Origin: Paenibacillaceae bacterium ZCTH02-B3
GTDB taxonomy: Bacteria > Bacillota > Bacilli > Paenibacillales > Paenibacillaceae
Assembly: GCA_002159065.1 (NCBI GenBank)
Contig: LZRV01000085.1
Span: forward strand, 1 to 64,000
DNA: 64,000 nt
Reading direction: 5' to 3'
The position numbers and the translations under genes were made by a program. Shown here piece by piece: positions 8,562-18,787 of the stretch; position 1 is the first letter of the stretch; each line of letters opens with the position of its first letter. Under the pieces are notes generated by a model. It made no database searches, was not told where the DNA came from, and saw only the letters and a program-made list of their open reading frames with translations.

Positions 8562-9404
8562 ATGCGCGTGCTGGTGACGGGCGCCGGCGGGCAGCTTGGG
8601 CGGGAGCTGTGCGCGATGGACGGTGTTTCCGTGGAAGTGATCGGGCTGGACCGCAGCGGACTGGACGTGACCGACCTGGCGCAGTGCCGGGAGGCGATCG
8701 CGGCTTATCGTCCGGACGCGGTGATTCACGCCGCCGCCTACACCGCGGTGGACCGGGCGGAGGAGGAACCGGACGAAGCTTTCCGCGTGAACACCGCGGG
8801 AACGCGCAACATGGCCTTGGCCGCGCAGGAGGGTCATGCGAAATTTTGCTACATCAGCACCGATTACGTGTTCGACGGCCGGGCATCGGCGCCCTACAAC
8901 GAATATGATGCACCGAATCCGCTGAACATGTACGGCAAGTCGAAGCTGGCGGGGGAGCGGCTTGCGCAGTCGCTGTCGGACCGCTGGTTTGTCGTGCGCA
9001 CTTCTTGGGTATACGGCGCGCACGGCGCCAATTTCGTGAAGAAGATGCTCCGGCTCGGCGCGAAGCGGGGGCGGGTGCGGGTGGTGGCCGACCAGACGGG
9101 GTCCCCCACGTGGGCGAAGGATCTGGCGGTTTTCCTGCTCGCGCTGGTCTCCACCGAAGCATATGGCATTTACCACGCCGCGAATGCGGGACATTGCTCC
9201 TGGTATGAATTTGCCAAGGCGATTTTCGAGGAAAAAGGGATGCGCGTCGAAGTCGTTCCCTGCACGACCGGGGAATTTCCGCGGCCCGCGCGGCGTCCAA
9301 CGTATTCCGTGCTGGACGGGGCCGCCGTCCGCTACAACGGATTGCCGGCGATGCGCCACTGGCGGGAGGCGCTTCGGGAGTTTTTGCGGGAATGGCGCGC
9401 GTGA
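8562..9404 (+). CDS. rfbD: dTDP-4-dehydrorhamnose reductase
   Basis: It is the last enzyme of dTDP-L-rhamnose synthesis. The 280-residue product begins MRVLVTGAGGQLGREL and carries DVTD, HAAAYTAVDRAEEEP, STDYVFDG, YGKSKLAGE (catalytic YxxxK), RTSWVYG, DQTGSPT and RPTYSVLD, all typical of RmlD. I chose ATG 8562 because GGGGAGG lies 7-10 bp upstream; an in-frame ATG at 8544 would put that site inside the gene. It is 87 bp after rfbB in the same direction. Confidence 0.93.
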   Translation: MRVLVTGAGGQLGRELCAMDGVSVEVIGLDRSGLDVTDLAQCREAIAAYRPDAVIHAAAYTAVDRAEEEPDEAFRVNTAGTRNMALAAQEGHAKFCYISTDYVFDGRASAPYNEYDAPNPLNMYGKSKLAGERLAQSLSDRWFVVRTSWVYGAHGANFVKKMLRLGAKRGRVRVVADQTGSPTWAKDLAVFLLALVSTEAYGIYHAANAGHCSWYEFAKAIFEEKGMRVEVVPCTTGEFPRPARRPTYSVLDGAAVRYNGLPAMRHWREALREFLREWRA

Positions 9405-9692
9405 TTTTCACGTCGTTTCCGGCCGCCGGCGCTGTCGGCGTTGGAGCGGGTCCAGTCGCGCGAGCGTTGACGGGGACGGTGCAGCGCCTGATGCCGGAGG
9501 CGGCAGCCAGGCACGCCGGATGCCTGTTCGGACTCGCGTACTCGAAACTGCCGCTGCCGCTTTGCCAGGAATTCAGCATGCGATTTTCAACATTTTGCCC
9601 GATGTCCCAGCAGATTATGCGCCTTCCGAGCGGGTTCCCCGCACACACTAAACCCGGACCCCCTCACAAGGGGCCGGGGAGGTGCGATCGGG
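9405..9692 (+). other. Gap between rfbD and the spore protein gene: no gene seen
   Basis: Open frames exist here, but none shows a recognisable motif or a good start. The 3' part has a hairpin with arms CCCGG-A-CCCC (9653-9662) and GGGG-C-CGGG (about 9670-9679), which ends in the ribosome-binding site of the next gene. It could affect translation of that gene, but this is speculative. Confidence 0.4.
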
Positions 9693-9980
9693 ATGGCACG
9701 CGGAAGAAACGGCGGCCGCAGGCCGCTGGTGCCGGAATGCAAGCCCGCGCTGGAGCGGATGAAGTACGAAATTGCCGCGGAACTGGGGCTATCTGGCGTG
9801 TTGGCTGCCGCGGGCAACGCGGCGGACGCGGAATTTTCCTCCGAACTGGGTGACGCCGCGGTGGCAGGGCAACGGTTCGGGCGTCCCTACCTGGGCCACA
9901 TCACCGCACGGGAAGCGGGACTCATGGGCGGCAACGTTACGCGCAGGCTGATCGCCCAGAGCGAAAGCGGCTTTATGTAA
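9693..9980 (+). CDS. Small acid-soluble spore protein, alpha/beta type
   Basis: The 95-residue product contains LERMKYEIAAELGL, the family's central 'x-MKxEIAxELGV' block, and ends GLMGGNVTRRLIAQSE, matching the second conserved block 'GG-ITKRLV'. Such proteins coat and protect DNA in dormant spores and are made late in the forespore. It is longer than the usual 60-70 residues: a basic N-terminal extension (ARGRNGGRRPLVPECKPA) precedes the core, and about 35 residues rich in alanine separate the two blocks. GGGGAGGTG is 9 bp before the ATG. It shows that the organism forms endospores. Confidence 0.85.
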   Translation: MARGRNGGRRPLVPECKPALERMKYEIAAELGLSGVLAAAGNAADAEFSSELGDAAVAGQRFGRPYLGHITAREAGLMGGNVTRRLIAQSESGFM

Positions 9981-10026
9981 CGTTCATGCAGCCTATGCAG
10001 CCCCCGGCCAGTTTAAAAAAGGTTAT

Positions 10027-10065
10027 GCAGGGGCAAGCCCCGGGCTTGTGGCGGCTTGCCCCTGC
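10027..10065. terminator. Strong hairpin after the spore protein gene
   Basis: Thirteen perfectly paired bases (GCAGGGGCAAGCC at 10027-10039, GGCTTGCCCCTGC at 10053-10065). No T-run follows on the + strand. On the - strand the hairpin is followed by ATAACCTTTTTT, so it would work better as a terminator in that direction, although no - strand gene is recognised nearby. It could still act as a 3' end for the spore gene transcript. Confidence 0.45.
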
Positions 10066-10125
10066 GGCCTCGAAGGAGACGTTCCGAAACCGCCGGAGGG
10101 CTTGGCGAATCTGGGCGAATGCCGA

Positions 10126-10154
10126 TTGACAGGGGACGACAGTTTCGCTATCAT
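10126..10154 (+). promoter_or_regulatory. Sigma-A promoter of metK
   Basis: A perfect -35 TTGACA (10126-10131) and a -10 TATCAT (10149-10154) are separated by exactly 17 bp. The predicted transcription start is about 10160-10162, only about 70 bases before the metK start codon. Confidence 0.8.
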
Positions 10155-10161
10155 TCAAATG

Positions 10162-10209
10162 AAGGTTCGAGCATTACAACCTTTTCCGGGCGGAAAAGGT
10201 TCATTTTTT
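10162..10209 (+). promoter_or_regulatory. Candidate transcription attenuator in the metK leader
   Basis: A terminator-like hairpin has 10-bp perfect arms AACCTTTTCC (10178-10187) and GGAAAAGGTT (10192-10201), a 4-base loop, then CATTTTTT. It lies between the promoter and the metK ribosome-binding site. AAGGTT at 10162-10167 can pair with AACCTT at 10178-10183, which would destroy the terminator, so two exclusive structures are possible. No SAM-I (S-box) riboswitch sequence is present. Confidence 0.6.
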
Positions 10210-10228
10210 GTGTCGGGAGGGGAAGCCC

Positions 10229-11431
<1,203 letters not shown>

Positions 11432-11449
11432 GCGCGGGCATCGCTATTC

Positions 11450-11483
11450 GGCGGGGGAAGCAAAACCCCCGCCTTTTTTTTTT
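11450..11483 (+). terminator. Intrinsic terminator of metK
   Basis: Arms GGCGGGGG (11450-11457) and CCCCCGCC (11466-11473) are followed by ten T residues. Confidence 0.95.
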
Positions 11484-11604
11484 GCGTTTATTTAATATAC
11501 AGAGGACTGTCTCTCCCGCAAAAATTGCACCTTTCGTCCCTAAAATTGTCAACCTTCAAGTCCGAAATAAAAAGTATCAGTATGTCCATTTCGGAGGTCT
11601 GGTC

Positions 11605-14600
11605 ATGCGGAGTTCCCGGACAGCATCCACCTTGACGACGTCCAATCCGCGTATTCGGACTATCTCCGCCATGGTGGCTTTTTTGCTGTTTGTTGAGCTT
11701 TGGCTGTCATCCCTGCTTTTTCCCGGTTCGGCTGCGGCCGCCGGCATGGGCCACAAATCGCTCGACCCCGTTCCGGGCACGCCGATCGTCGTCCATCGGG
11801 ACTTCGTGATCGAGTTTGAGGAGCCGGTGCACCGGGGGACCGGGGAAATTGAGGTTTGGAAGGACGGAGGCACGCAGGCGATCGGAACGATCAACGTGTC
11901 CGATACGGTCCATGTGCAACTGGATAAATCCGGAACGCGCGTAATCATCAAGTTGCCCCAGAATTTGCAGAATGCGATCAAGGACGACGTGGGCCAGACT
12001 TATTACCTGAACATTCCGCGGGAAGCTTTTTACAGCAGAGCCAAGAATGATCCTTACGCGGGAGTTTCCTATTGGAATTTTACCATCAAGAAATTCGAAC
12101 TTATTTCCAGCCCCCGCAGGCCTGAAAACGGACAGTCATTCGTGGATGTGGACAGCAGTCCCGACCCGCTTACGCTGGAATTTGCGTTCAATGACAACGT
12201 TGATCCGGGAACGGGTTATATCCGGATCCGGCGAAAAATCGACGGCGTCATCGTCAGGGCGATTGACGTGGCATCCGGCGTGGAAACCGGCGATGTGACC
12301 ATCGCGAACAATGTGGTAACCGTGAAAGCGGGTTCGCTTGCATACGATACGGAGTATTATGTGACGATCGATCCCGGGGCGTTTGTGGATCAGCACAAAA
12401 ATCCCTTCGGCGGCATTACGAATAACACCACCTGGACGTTCAAAACCGAACCGGCCCCGGATACCCAAAAGCCCAAAGCCGTCTCCTATACGCCGGCCGT
12501 CAACGGGACGTTGAGCAATCTGCAAGGGGATTTGATCATCGAATTCGACGAGCCCGTTTTCGCAGCCGGAGGGTTCATCAACATCCGTAAAAACACCTCC
12601 GGGCAACCGTTGTTTTGCTCCATTCCCGTGTCCGCCGTGACCGTAAACGAAAAGACGGTGCGCATTTCCCCCGGCGGGTACGGGTGCGGCGCGTTCGAAA
12701 ACAACACCCAGTACACGGTGCAGATTGGCGATACGGCATTCAGGGATGCGTCGGGCAACTATTACGAAGGCATTACGAACTGGACGTTCAGAACCAATCA
12801 GGATACCACCGCGCCGGCGGTTTCCTCCTATTCTCCGGTGCCGGGGGCGACGAACGTAAGCGTGGGCACGAAGACATTCTCGATCTTGTTCAACGAACCG
12901 GTACAGGTGGTGCCCCCTTCGGCTACGGCGCAACTGTTCCGGACGGACAATCCGGGCTCCTCGTCCACCCTGTCGATGGCGGTGGATTCTTCTGACAACC
13001 GAAAAGTGAATCTTACCTATTCCGGTGCGAATCTGGCGGCCAATACGCAATATTCCATCACGATTCCGGCAGGGGCGATCCGGGACGTGGCCGGGAACGA
13101 GTTCCCCGGCATCCTGGGGCAGTACCAGTGGACGTTCCGCACCGGGGGAGCCGGGGCGGCGCCCGTTCTGGAGAAGGCCGAAATGGACGGATCGGCGGCC
13201 ATCGTGCTCACGTTCAACGTGACGTTGAGCAGCGCCCATGTGCCGATTCCGGGTGACTTTTACGTGACCGTCAATGACGCGTATCGCCAGGTGACCGGGG
13301 TGTCCGTGAACCAGAACCGGGTCCGGCTGACCCTGGCGAGCGGGGTGTTGGTCGGACAGACGGTCAGGGTGTCCTATTCGCCGGATCCTTCCCGGCATCT
13401 GCAGAGCGTGGACGGGCAAAAGGTGGCCGCGTTCTCCAACCGTGCCGTCACCAATACCGTGGACACGACGCTGCCGAGACCCGTGTCCGGCCAAGTGACC
13501 GGAAACATGGTGGTGCTGACCTTCAATCGTGCGCTCGCTCCGCTTTCGTCCAATGCTTACCAGCAATTCACCGTCGTTTGGGGCGGCCAGGTCATGAACG
13601 TCACCGGCGCGTCGGTGTCCGGAAACATCCTGTCGCTGACGCTCTCCTCGACCGGCCCCACGGACGGCGCGATATCCGTGACATACACGCCGGGAACAAA
13701 CCCGATTCGGGATCAGGACGGAAACTACGTCAGCGCGTTTACCGACTTTTACGTGCGGAATCCTTACGACAATCAACCGCCTCAGCTGACCGGAGTGACG
13801 GCTTCCGGCAACAAGGTAACGCTCGTTTACAATGAAGGCTTGAGGTCGGATTCCGTTCCGCCCGCATCCAGCTTTACCGTGACCGCATCCAACCGGACCA
13901 TTTCCGTTACCACAGTTGCCGTGAGCGGCAACCAGGTGGAGCTGACGCTTTCGTCCACCCTGACGAACGGCACCATCGTCCAAGTGTCCTATGTGCCGGT
14001 CAACCCATATTTGGTCGATCTGGCAGGCAATGCGGCTCCCGCTTTTTCAGGCTATCCGGTGACGGTGGCAGGCGGGAAAGCACAGCTTGTGTCCGCCACG
14101 GTGAACGGCGCACAGCTCACCTTGACTTACAGTTCCGCCCTGTACACGGGTACTGCGCCGTTGGCAAGCCAGTATTCCGTGACGGTGGACAATATGGTTG
14201 CAGCGGTCACCAGAGTATCGGTGTCGGGATCACAGGTGACCCTCACGCTGGCCAATCCGGTTCGCAGCGGCCAAACAGTCAGGGTATCGTATAACAATTC
14301 GGGCCAGGCCTTGCGTGACGCGCAAAACAACGTGCTGGATTCTTTCAGCGGGGTGACCGCGACCAACGTCACTTCCACGGTGAACCTCGGCCTGGATTAT
14401 GCGGCCGGGGACGCGGAGAAAGGTTTGGTGCTCAACTATCTTGCCGTGACTCAGGGGGCGGGGCAAACCATCAACGGAAAAGCGGCGGTGAAGTACACCG
14501 TCGATGCGACGAAATTGACCGGCGCGTTCAACGCTGTCCGCACCCAGCCGGGGGGAATTCCGCAGCGGGTGGTGTTCCAGGTTCCCTCGACGCAGCCCGG

Positions 14601-15657
14601 CGCCATCGTCGCCGTGCCGGCGGGCGCGCTGCTGAGCGCGAAGAACACGGTGCCAAGCGGCTCCTTTGTGGTAGAATACGGCGGCCACATGTTTGAATTG
14701 CCGCTGAGAGCCCTGAACCCGTCCATCGTTCCGGGCGGGATTCCGTCCGGCGCCCAGATCCTCATCCGCATCGAGTCGGTTTCCGCTTCCGGCGTCACGC
14801 CGGCCCTGAACCGTGCGGGAGGGGTTCTCGTCGGGACGCTGGTGGAGTTCGGCGTCTACGTTGTCCAGGGGACCAACGAAACGGCGGTAACCGAATTCGA
14901 CGCCTATGTGCGGCGCGCCATCGCCGTCCCCGGCACGACGCAACTGAACGCGAGCCTGACCGTGGTCCGGTATGATCCGGAATCCGGGGAAGTCATCCCC
15001 GTTCCGACCCGGATCGACCGCTCCGGAACGCAGCCGGTCCTGACCTTCATGCGCAAGGGCGCCAGCATCTACGCCGTGGCGCGGAAGGCGTCCGCGGCCT
15101 TAGCGGATATGGAGAGACACTGGGCCAGAAGCGACGTGGAGCTGTTGTCGGCGAAATTCATCGTCGACGCGAAGACGGGCCGGAATTTCGTGCCCAATGA
15201 AGCGGTGACGCGGGCCGACTTCGCCAAGTTCATCGCCCGCGGCCTCGGGCTCGCCTCGGACCGCACCGCCGCGTCCCGCTTCCGCGACGTCGGGGCGAAC
15301 CACGCCTACGCCTCTTACATCGGCGCCGCCAGCAAGGCGGGCATCGTGCAGGGGGACCCGGACGGGCGATTCCGCCCGAACGATCCCATCACCCGGGAAG
15401 AGATGGCCACGATGATGATACGCGCGATTACGTATGCCGAACAGCAGGTGTCCCTGTCGACCGCCGCGCTGAACAAATTCCAGGACAGAGGGCGGATCAG
15501 CAGCTGGGCGCTGACTTCGGTGGCCGGGTGCGTCAACGCCGGCATCATCCGGGGCGTCACCGAAACCCGGTTCGAGCCGAAAAACAACGCCACGCGCGCG
15601 GAAGCGGCGGTCATGATCAAGCGGATGCTCGAGTACGTCGGATTTCTGGAAAAATGA
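11605..15657 (+). CDS. SLH-anchored surface protein with Big_5 and SwmB-type repeats
   Basis: The 1350-residue product starts at ATG 11605 with GGAGGT 6 bp upstream; the frame is open upstream but has no better start. A signal peptide ends near AAAAG (residues about 45-50). Then come about four Ig-like Big_5 domains with 'EFDEPV...YTVQIGDTAFRDASGNYYEGITNWTF' patterns (residues 50-510) and about four SwmB-type repeats ('GNKVTLVYNEGLRS...VRVSYSP', residues 515-930). An unassigned domain follows, then three S-layer homology domains at the C-terminus (residues about 1165-1350). SLH domains bind pyruvylated secondary cell-wall polymer, so the protein sits on the outer wall. It may be an S-layer or adhesion protein; no enzyme motif was seen. 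Confidence 0.88.
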   Translation: MRSSRTASTLTTSNPRIRTISAMVAFLLFVELWLSSLLFPGSAAAAGMGHKSLDPVPGTPIVVHRDFVIEFEEPVHRGTGEIEVWKDGGTQAIGTINVSDTVHVQLDKSGTRVIIKLPQNLQNAIKDDVGQTYYLNIPREAFYSRAKNDPYAGVSYWNFTIKKFELISSPRRPENGQSFVDVDSSPDPLTLEFAFNDNVDPGTGYIRIRRKIDGVIVRAIDVASGVETGDVTIANNVVTVKAGSLAYDTEYYVTIDPGAFVDQHKNPFGGITNNTTWTFKTEPAPDTQKPKAVSYTPAVNGTLSNLQGDLIIEFDEPVFAAGGFINIRKNTSGQPLFCSIPVSAVTVNEKTVRISPGGYGCGAFENNTQYTVQIGDTAFRDASGNYYEGITNWTFRTNQDTTAPAVSSYSPVPGATNVSVGTKTFSILFNEPVQVVPPSATAQLFRTDNPGSSSTLSMAVDSSDNRKVNLTYSGANLAANTQYSITIPAGAIRDVAGNEFPGILGQYQWTFRTGGAGAAPVLEKAEMDGSAAIVLTFNVTLSSAHVPIPGDFYVTVNDAYRQVTGVSVNQNRVRLTLASGVLVGQTVRVSYSPDPSRHLQSVDGQKVAAFSNRAVTNTVDTTLPRPVSGQVTGNMVVLTFNRALAPLSSNAYQQFTVVWGGQVMNVTGASVSGNILSLTLSSTGPTDGAISVTYTPGTNPIRDQDGNYVSAFTDFYVRNPYDNQPPQLTGVTASGNKVTLVYNEGLRSDSVPPASSFTVTASNRTISVTTVAVSGNQVELTLSSTLTNGTIVQVSYVPVNPYLVDLAGNAAPAFSGYPVTVAGGKAQLVSATVNGAQLTLTYSSALYTGTAPLASQYSVTVDNMVAAVTRVSVSGSQVTLTLANPVRSGQTVRVSYNNSGQALRDAQNNVLDSFSGVTATNVTSTVNLGLDYAAGDAEKGLVLNYLAVTQGAGQTINGKAAVKYTVDATKLTGAFNAVRTQPGGIPQRVVFQVPSTQPGAIVAVPAGALLSAKNTVPSGSFVVEYGGHMFELPLRALNPSIVPGGIPSGAQILIRIESVSASGVTPALNRAGGVLVGTLVEFGVYVVQGTNETAVTEFDAYVRRAIAVPGTTQLNASLTVVRYDPESGEVIPVPTRIDRSGTQPVLTFMRKGASIYAVARKASAALADMERHWARSDVELLSAKFIVDAKTGRNFVPNEAVTRADFAKFIARGLGLASDRTAASRFRDVGANHAYASYIGAASKAGIVQGDPDGRFRPNDPITREEMATMMIRAITYAEQQVSLSTAALNKFQDRGRISSWALTSVAGCVNAGIIRGVTETRFEPKNNATRAEAAVMIKRMLEYVGFLEK

Positions 15658-15685
15658 GAACGTCGCGGCCGCGATGGCCACCAAG

Positions 15686-15719
15686 GTGCCCGTTCCGTAG
15701 GGGATGGGCGCTTCTTTTT
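15686..15719 (+). terminator. Intrinsic terminator after the SLH protein gene
   Basis: Arms GTGCCCGTTCC and GGGATGGGCGC pair over 11 positions with some G-U pairs, a GTAG loop lies between, and CTTCTTTTT follows. Confidence 0.65.
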
Positions 15720-15927
15720 GCAAGGAACGGAGCTTCTATTTGGAGGGGCAGGCGTTTCTTTTTGGTGTGCGGGTTGATGTTAGTTCGCATGGCGGGTGTG
15801 GGAAGGAAAAATTTTCAATTCCTTCCGCTTCGGCTGTAACTTTTGGCCGATAAAAGAGTCTAAAAGTTATAGAGAAAGAAAGACAGCCAGAAACGACACC
15901 AGGTATCGGGGAGCGGGAGAGAAATCC

Positions 15928-18675
15928 ATGAGAAAAACCGGACGGAAACTGCTGAACGCGCTGATGGCGGGGGTGATGTCGCTAACGGGTCTGCTTTTTC
16001 CGGCCGCCGCGGCGGCGCGGGACAAAGCGTCTGTCGAACCGGCTCTGGTGAAGCGGAGCGAGGCGGTCGTGACGTCGGGAGTAAGGCTGATGGAATACGC
16101 CTGGATCACCGGCGGCGGGACGCCCGTGGAGAAACCCGTGCACGTGCTGCGGATCGACCTGTCCAACCCGTACGTCCGTCTGGACGTGATGGGAGGACGC
16201 GGCGGCAGCGTCACGGCCCGGCGGTCCGTGGAAGAAATGGCGAAGGACACGGGCGCGGCGGCGGGCGTCAACGGCGACGTCTTCAACACCGACGGGGAAG
16301 GGGCGCCGATCGGCCCGGAAATCCGCGGCGGACGGCTCACTTCCAGCCCTTCGAAGCTGCAGGGCATGTACGCCTTCGGCGTAACCGTCGGCGGAACGGC
16401 CGTCATCGACGCGTTCGCGTTCCGGGGAACGGTTACGGCGCAGGACGGGGCGCAATTCGAGCTGGCCGGCGTCAACAAGTCCTCCTACATGACCGAGCCG
16501 GACCGTTCGCCCAGCCATTATAACGCCTTGTATATGTACACGTCCGCCTGGACCGCGGCGGCGCGGCCGAAAGACAGCTATACGTCGCCCACCGAGGCGC
16601 TGGTGGTGGATGGCGTTGTGACCGCGGTATCCCCGGAACGGAATACGCCCCTGAACATTGCGGCGATTCCGGAGAACGGATACGTTTTGCGGGGACACCG
16701 GGACGCGGCCGACTTCATCCTGCAGCATCTGCCGGTCGGCAGCAGGGTGTCGGTGTCCTATGAGCTGGTGGCTTCGGATGGCAAGGTTTATCAGGCTTCG
16801 GATTTCCGGATGCTGATCGGCGGCCATACCCTGCTGGTGGACGGCGGCCGGGCATCGGCGTTTACCCGCTCCATCAGCGGTGTCGACGGATCGCGGGAGC
16901 GGGCGCGCACGGCGGTCGGCCATTCCAAGGATGGAAAGACCGTGTGGCTGGTCACGGTGCAGGAAAGCGGCGGCATGACGCTGGCGGAGCTCCAGCGGGT
17001 GCTGGTAAGCCTGGGCGTCTGGAAGGCCGTCAACCTTGACGGCGGCGGGTCGACGACGATGGTCGCCCGGCCGCTGGGCGAATTCGACGCCGTGCTGGTT
17101 CACCCGGTGAGCCAAGGCACGCAGCGGGCGGTCAGCAACGGGATCGGGGTTTATTCCACGGCGCCGCCAGGGGAGCTGGCGGGCCTGCTGGTCAGCGGTC
17201 CGCGGACGCTGTTTCTCGGCCAGACGGCGGAATACGGGTTGAGGGGATATGACAAGTATTATAATCCCGTCGACCTTTCCGGGAAGACGCCGCGGCTGAG
17301 TCTGGACCGGCCGATCGCCCAGGTGCGGGGCGCCGGGCTGATCCCGACCAAGCCCGGCACGGCGGAGCTCACCGTGCGGGTGGATGGGGCAGCGGCCAAG
17401 ATCGGCCTGGAAGTGATCGGGGAATCGCAGATTGCGGAAATGACCATCCGCCCGACCGCACAGGAGATCCGGGAAGGCGGCGCGGTCCGCTTGGAAGCCA
17501 AGGTGAAGCTGGCCGACGGCCGGGTGCTGACGGTGCCGCATGAGTCGCTTGCGTGGCAGCTTGTCGGCATACGGGGACAGGTGAAGGACGGCGTGCTGCG
17601 GGTCGACGGTTTTGGCGCGAACGCAGGCACCGTCTACGCCATCGCCCGCTACGGCGGCTACGGCGCGGCGGCGGCGTTGCTCCCGGCGCCAAACCGGATG
17701 CTGGAAGATTTCGAGGACGCGGGGGTTGCGGTCCGGTTCGAAGGCCTGCCGGCGGAAACCTCCGGCTCGGCGGGCGTGACGGCCGGCCTTCCCGGCCGGG
17801 AGACGTCGCGGGCGCTGCGGCTCGTCTACGATTTCACGCGCGGGACGGGCGACCGGTTTGCGTACGCGGTGCTCGGCGACGGCATTGATCTTGCGGGCGC
17901 TTCGGATGCTTCCGGTGCGGCGGATCCGGCCAGCGCGAACGGTACCAACGGGTCGTCCGGCGCGAGCGGGGCGCTGGCCGCAAACGGTGCGGCCGGCGCT
18001 GCAGCCGGCGCCGAACCGTCCGCCCTTTCCGTCGACGTGCTGGGCGACGGCGGCAACAACTGGCTGCGGGCCGAATTCCGCGACGCGGCCGGCCGGGCCG
18101 TGCTGGTGACGCTGGCCGACCGGATCGACTGGACCGGCTGGAAGACGGTTTTCCTCGATCTCAAAGCCGCCGGCGTCAGCGGCATGAAACTGACGCGGCT
18201 CTACGTCGTCCGCCTGGAGAGCGGTTCGGACGACCGCGCGCTGCGGGGCGAGATCGCCTTCGACAACCTGAAATTGCACTATCCTGCTGTAGACGCCGAG
18301 CCGCCGCGGGCGGAAATCGTCCTGAAAAGCGGCAGCACGGAGGCCGTCCGGAACGGAGAGGCGATCCGGCTGGACGCGGCGCCGTTCCAGCGGGAGGGCG
18401 TCACCTACGTCCCGCTTCGATTTATCGCCGATTCGCTGGGTGGAAGCGTCCTTTGGGACAACGGGCTGAAGCGCGTTACCGTGCTCCGGAATTCCGGCAT
18501 GGTGGAGTTGCGCGTGAACAGCCCGGACATGACGGTAAACGGCGTGCGGCAGGCCGCCGCGGCTTCGCCTCTGATCCGGAACGGACGGGTCATGGTGCCG
18601 GTCCGGGTGGTCGCCGAACAGCTGGGCCTGCAGGTTGTGTGGGACGGCCAGGCGAAAACGATCACGATCCGTTGA
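15928..18675 (+). CDS. Exported phosphodiester glycosidase-family (NAGPA) protein with stalk domain
   Basis: The 915-residue product starts at ATG 15928 after GGGAGA and has a signal peptide ending near AAAARD (residue 30). Residues about 60-410 form an NAGPA/phosphodiester glycosidase domain, recognisable from GVNGDVFNTDGEGAPIGPEIRGG, FRMLIGGHTLLVDGG and VNLDGGGSTTMVARP. This family hydrolyses sugar phosphodiesters such as wall teichoic linkages. Ig-like segments and an alanine/glycine-rich linker (about residues 660-695) follow. A 'copper amine oxidase N-terminal' stalk domain closes the protein (PFQREGVTYVPLRFIADSLGG ... NGRVMVPVRVVAEQLG). The stalk domain name is historical and does not imply oxidase activity. 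Substrate unknown. Confidence 0.88.
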   Translation: MRKTGRKLLNALMAGVMSLTGLLFPAAAAARDKASVEPALVKRSEAVVTSGVRLMEYAWITGGGTPVEKPVHVLRIDLSNPYVRLDVMGGRGGSVTARRSVEEMAKDTGAAAGVNGDVFNTDGEGAPIGPEIRGGRLTSSPSKLQGMYAFGVTVGGTAVIDAFAFRGTVTAQDGAQFELAGVNKSSYMTEPDRSPSHYNALYMYTSAWTAAARPKDSYTSPTEALVVDGVVTAVSPERNTPLNIAAIPENGYVLRGHRDAADFILQHLPVGSRVSVSYELVASDGKVYQASDFRMLIGGHTLLVDGGRASAFTRSISGVDGSRERARTAVGHSKDGKTVWLVTVQESGGMTLAELQRVLVSLGVWKAVNLDGGGSTTMVARPLGEFDAVLVHPVSQGTQRAVSNGIGVYSTAPPGELAGLLVSGPRTLFLGQTAEYGLRGYDKYYNPVDLSGKTPRLSLDRPIAQVRGAGLIPTKPGTAELTVRVDGAAAKIGLEVIGESQIAEMTIRPTAQEIREGGAVRLEAKVKLADGRVLTVPHESLAWQLVGIRGQVKDGVLRVDGFGANAGTVYAIARYGGYGAAAALLPAPNRMLEDFEDAGVAVRFEGLPAETSGSAGVTAGLPGRETSRALRLVYDFTRGTGDRFAYAVLGDGIDLAGASDASGAADPASANGTNGSSGASGALAANGAAGAAAGAEPSALSVDVLGDGGNNWLRAEFRDAAGRAVLVTLADRIDWTGWKTVFLDLKAAGVSGMKLTRLYVVRLESGSDDRALRGEIAFDNLKLHYPAVDAEPPRAEIVLKSGSTEAVRNGEAIRLDAAPFQREGVTYVPLRFIADSLGGSVLWDNGLKRVTVLRNSGMVELRVNSPDMTVNGVRQAAAASPLIRNGRVMVPVRVVAEQLGLQVVWDGQAKTITIR

Positions 18676-18787
18676 GCGAAAATATTATAATACTACTCAG
18701 AAATCCTCAGACATGTCCACCCGAATCCGGCAAGTGTGATATGATATTTTTGGAAGCGGATGAAGCGGCAAGTTCGAGGGAGGCGCG

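Noticed and set aside
9392-9853. Open frame between rfbD and the spore protein gene
   Set aside because: No motif, no ribosome-binding site, and its end runs across the well-supported spore protein gene in another frame.
10160-10228. SAM-I (S-box) riboswitch before metK
   Set aside because: The leader is too short and lacks the conserved S-box blocks (such as AGAGNGG and the kink-turn region). Only the small hairpins are present.
15982-18279. Long - strand open frame (765 codons) opposite the NAGPA-type gene
   Set aside because: Same shadow effect in GC-rich DNA. The + strand frame has signal peptide, catalytic block and stalk domain.
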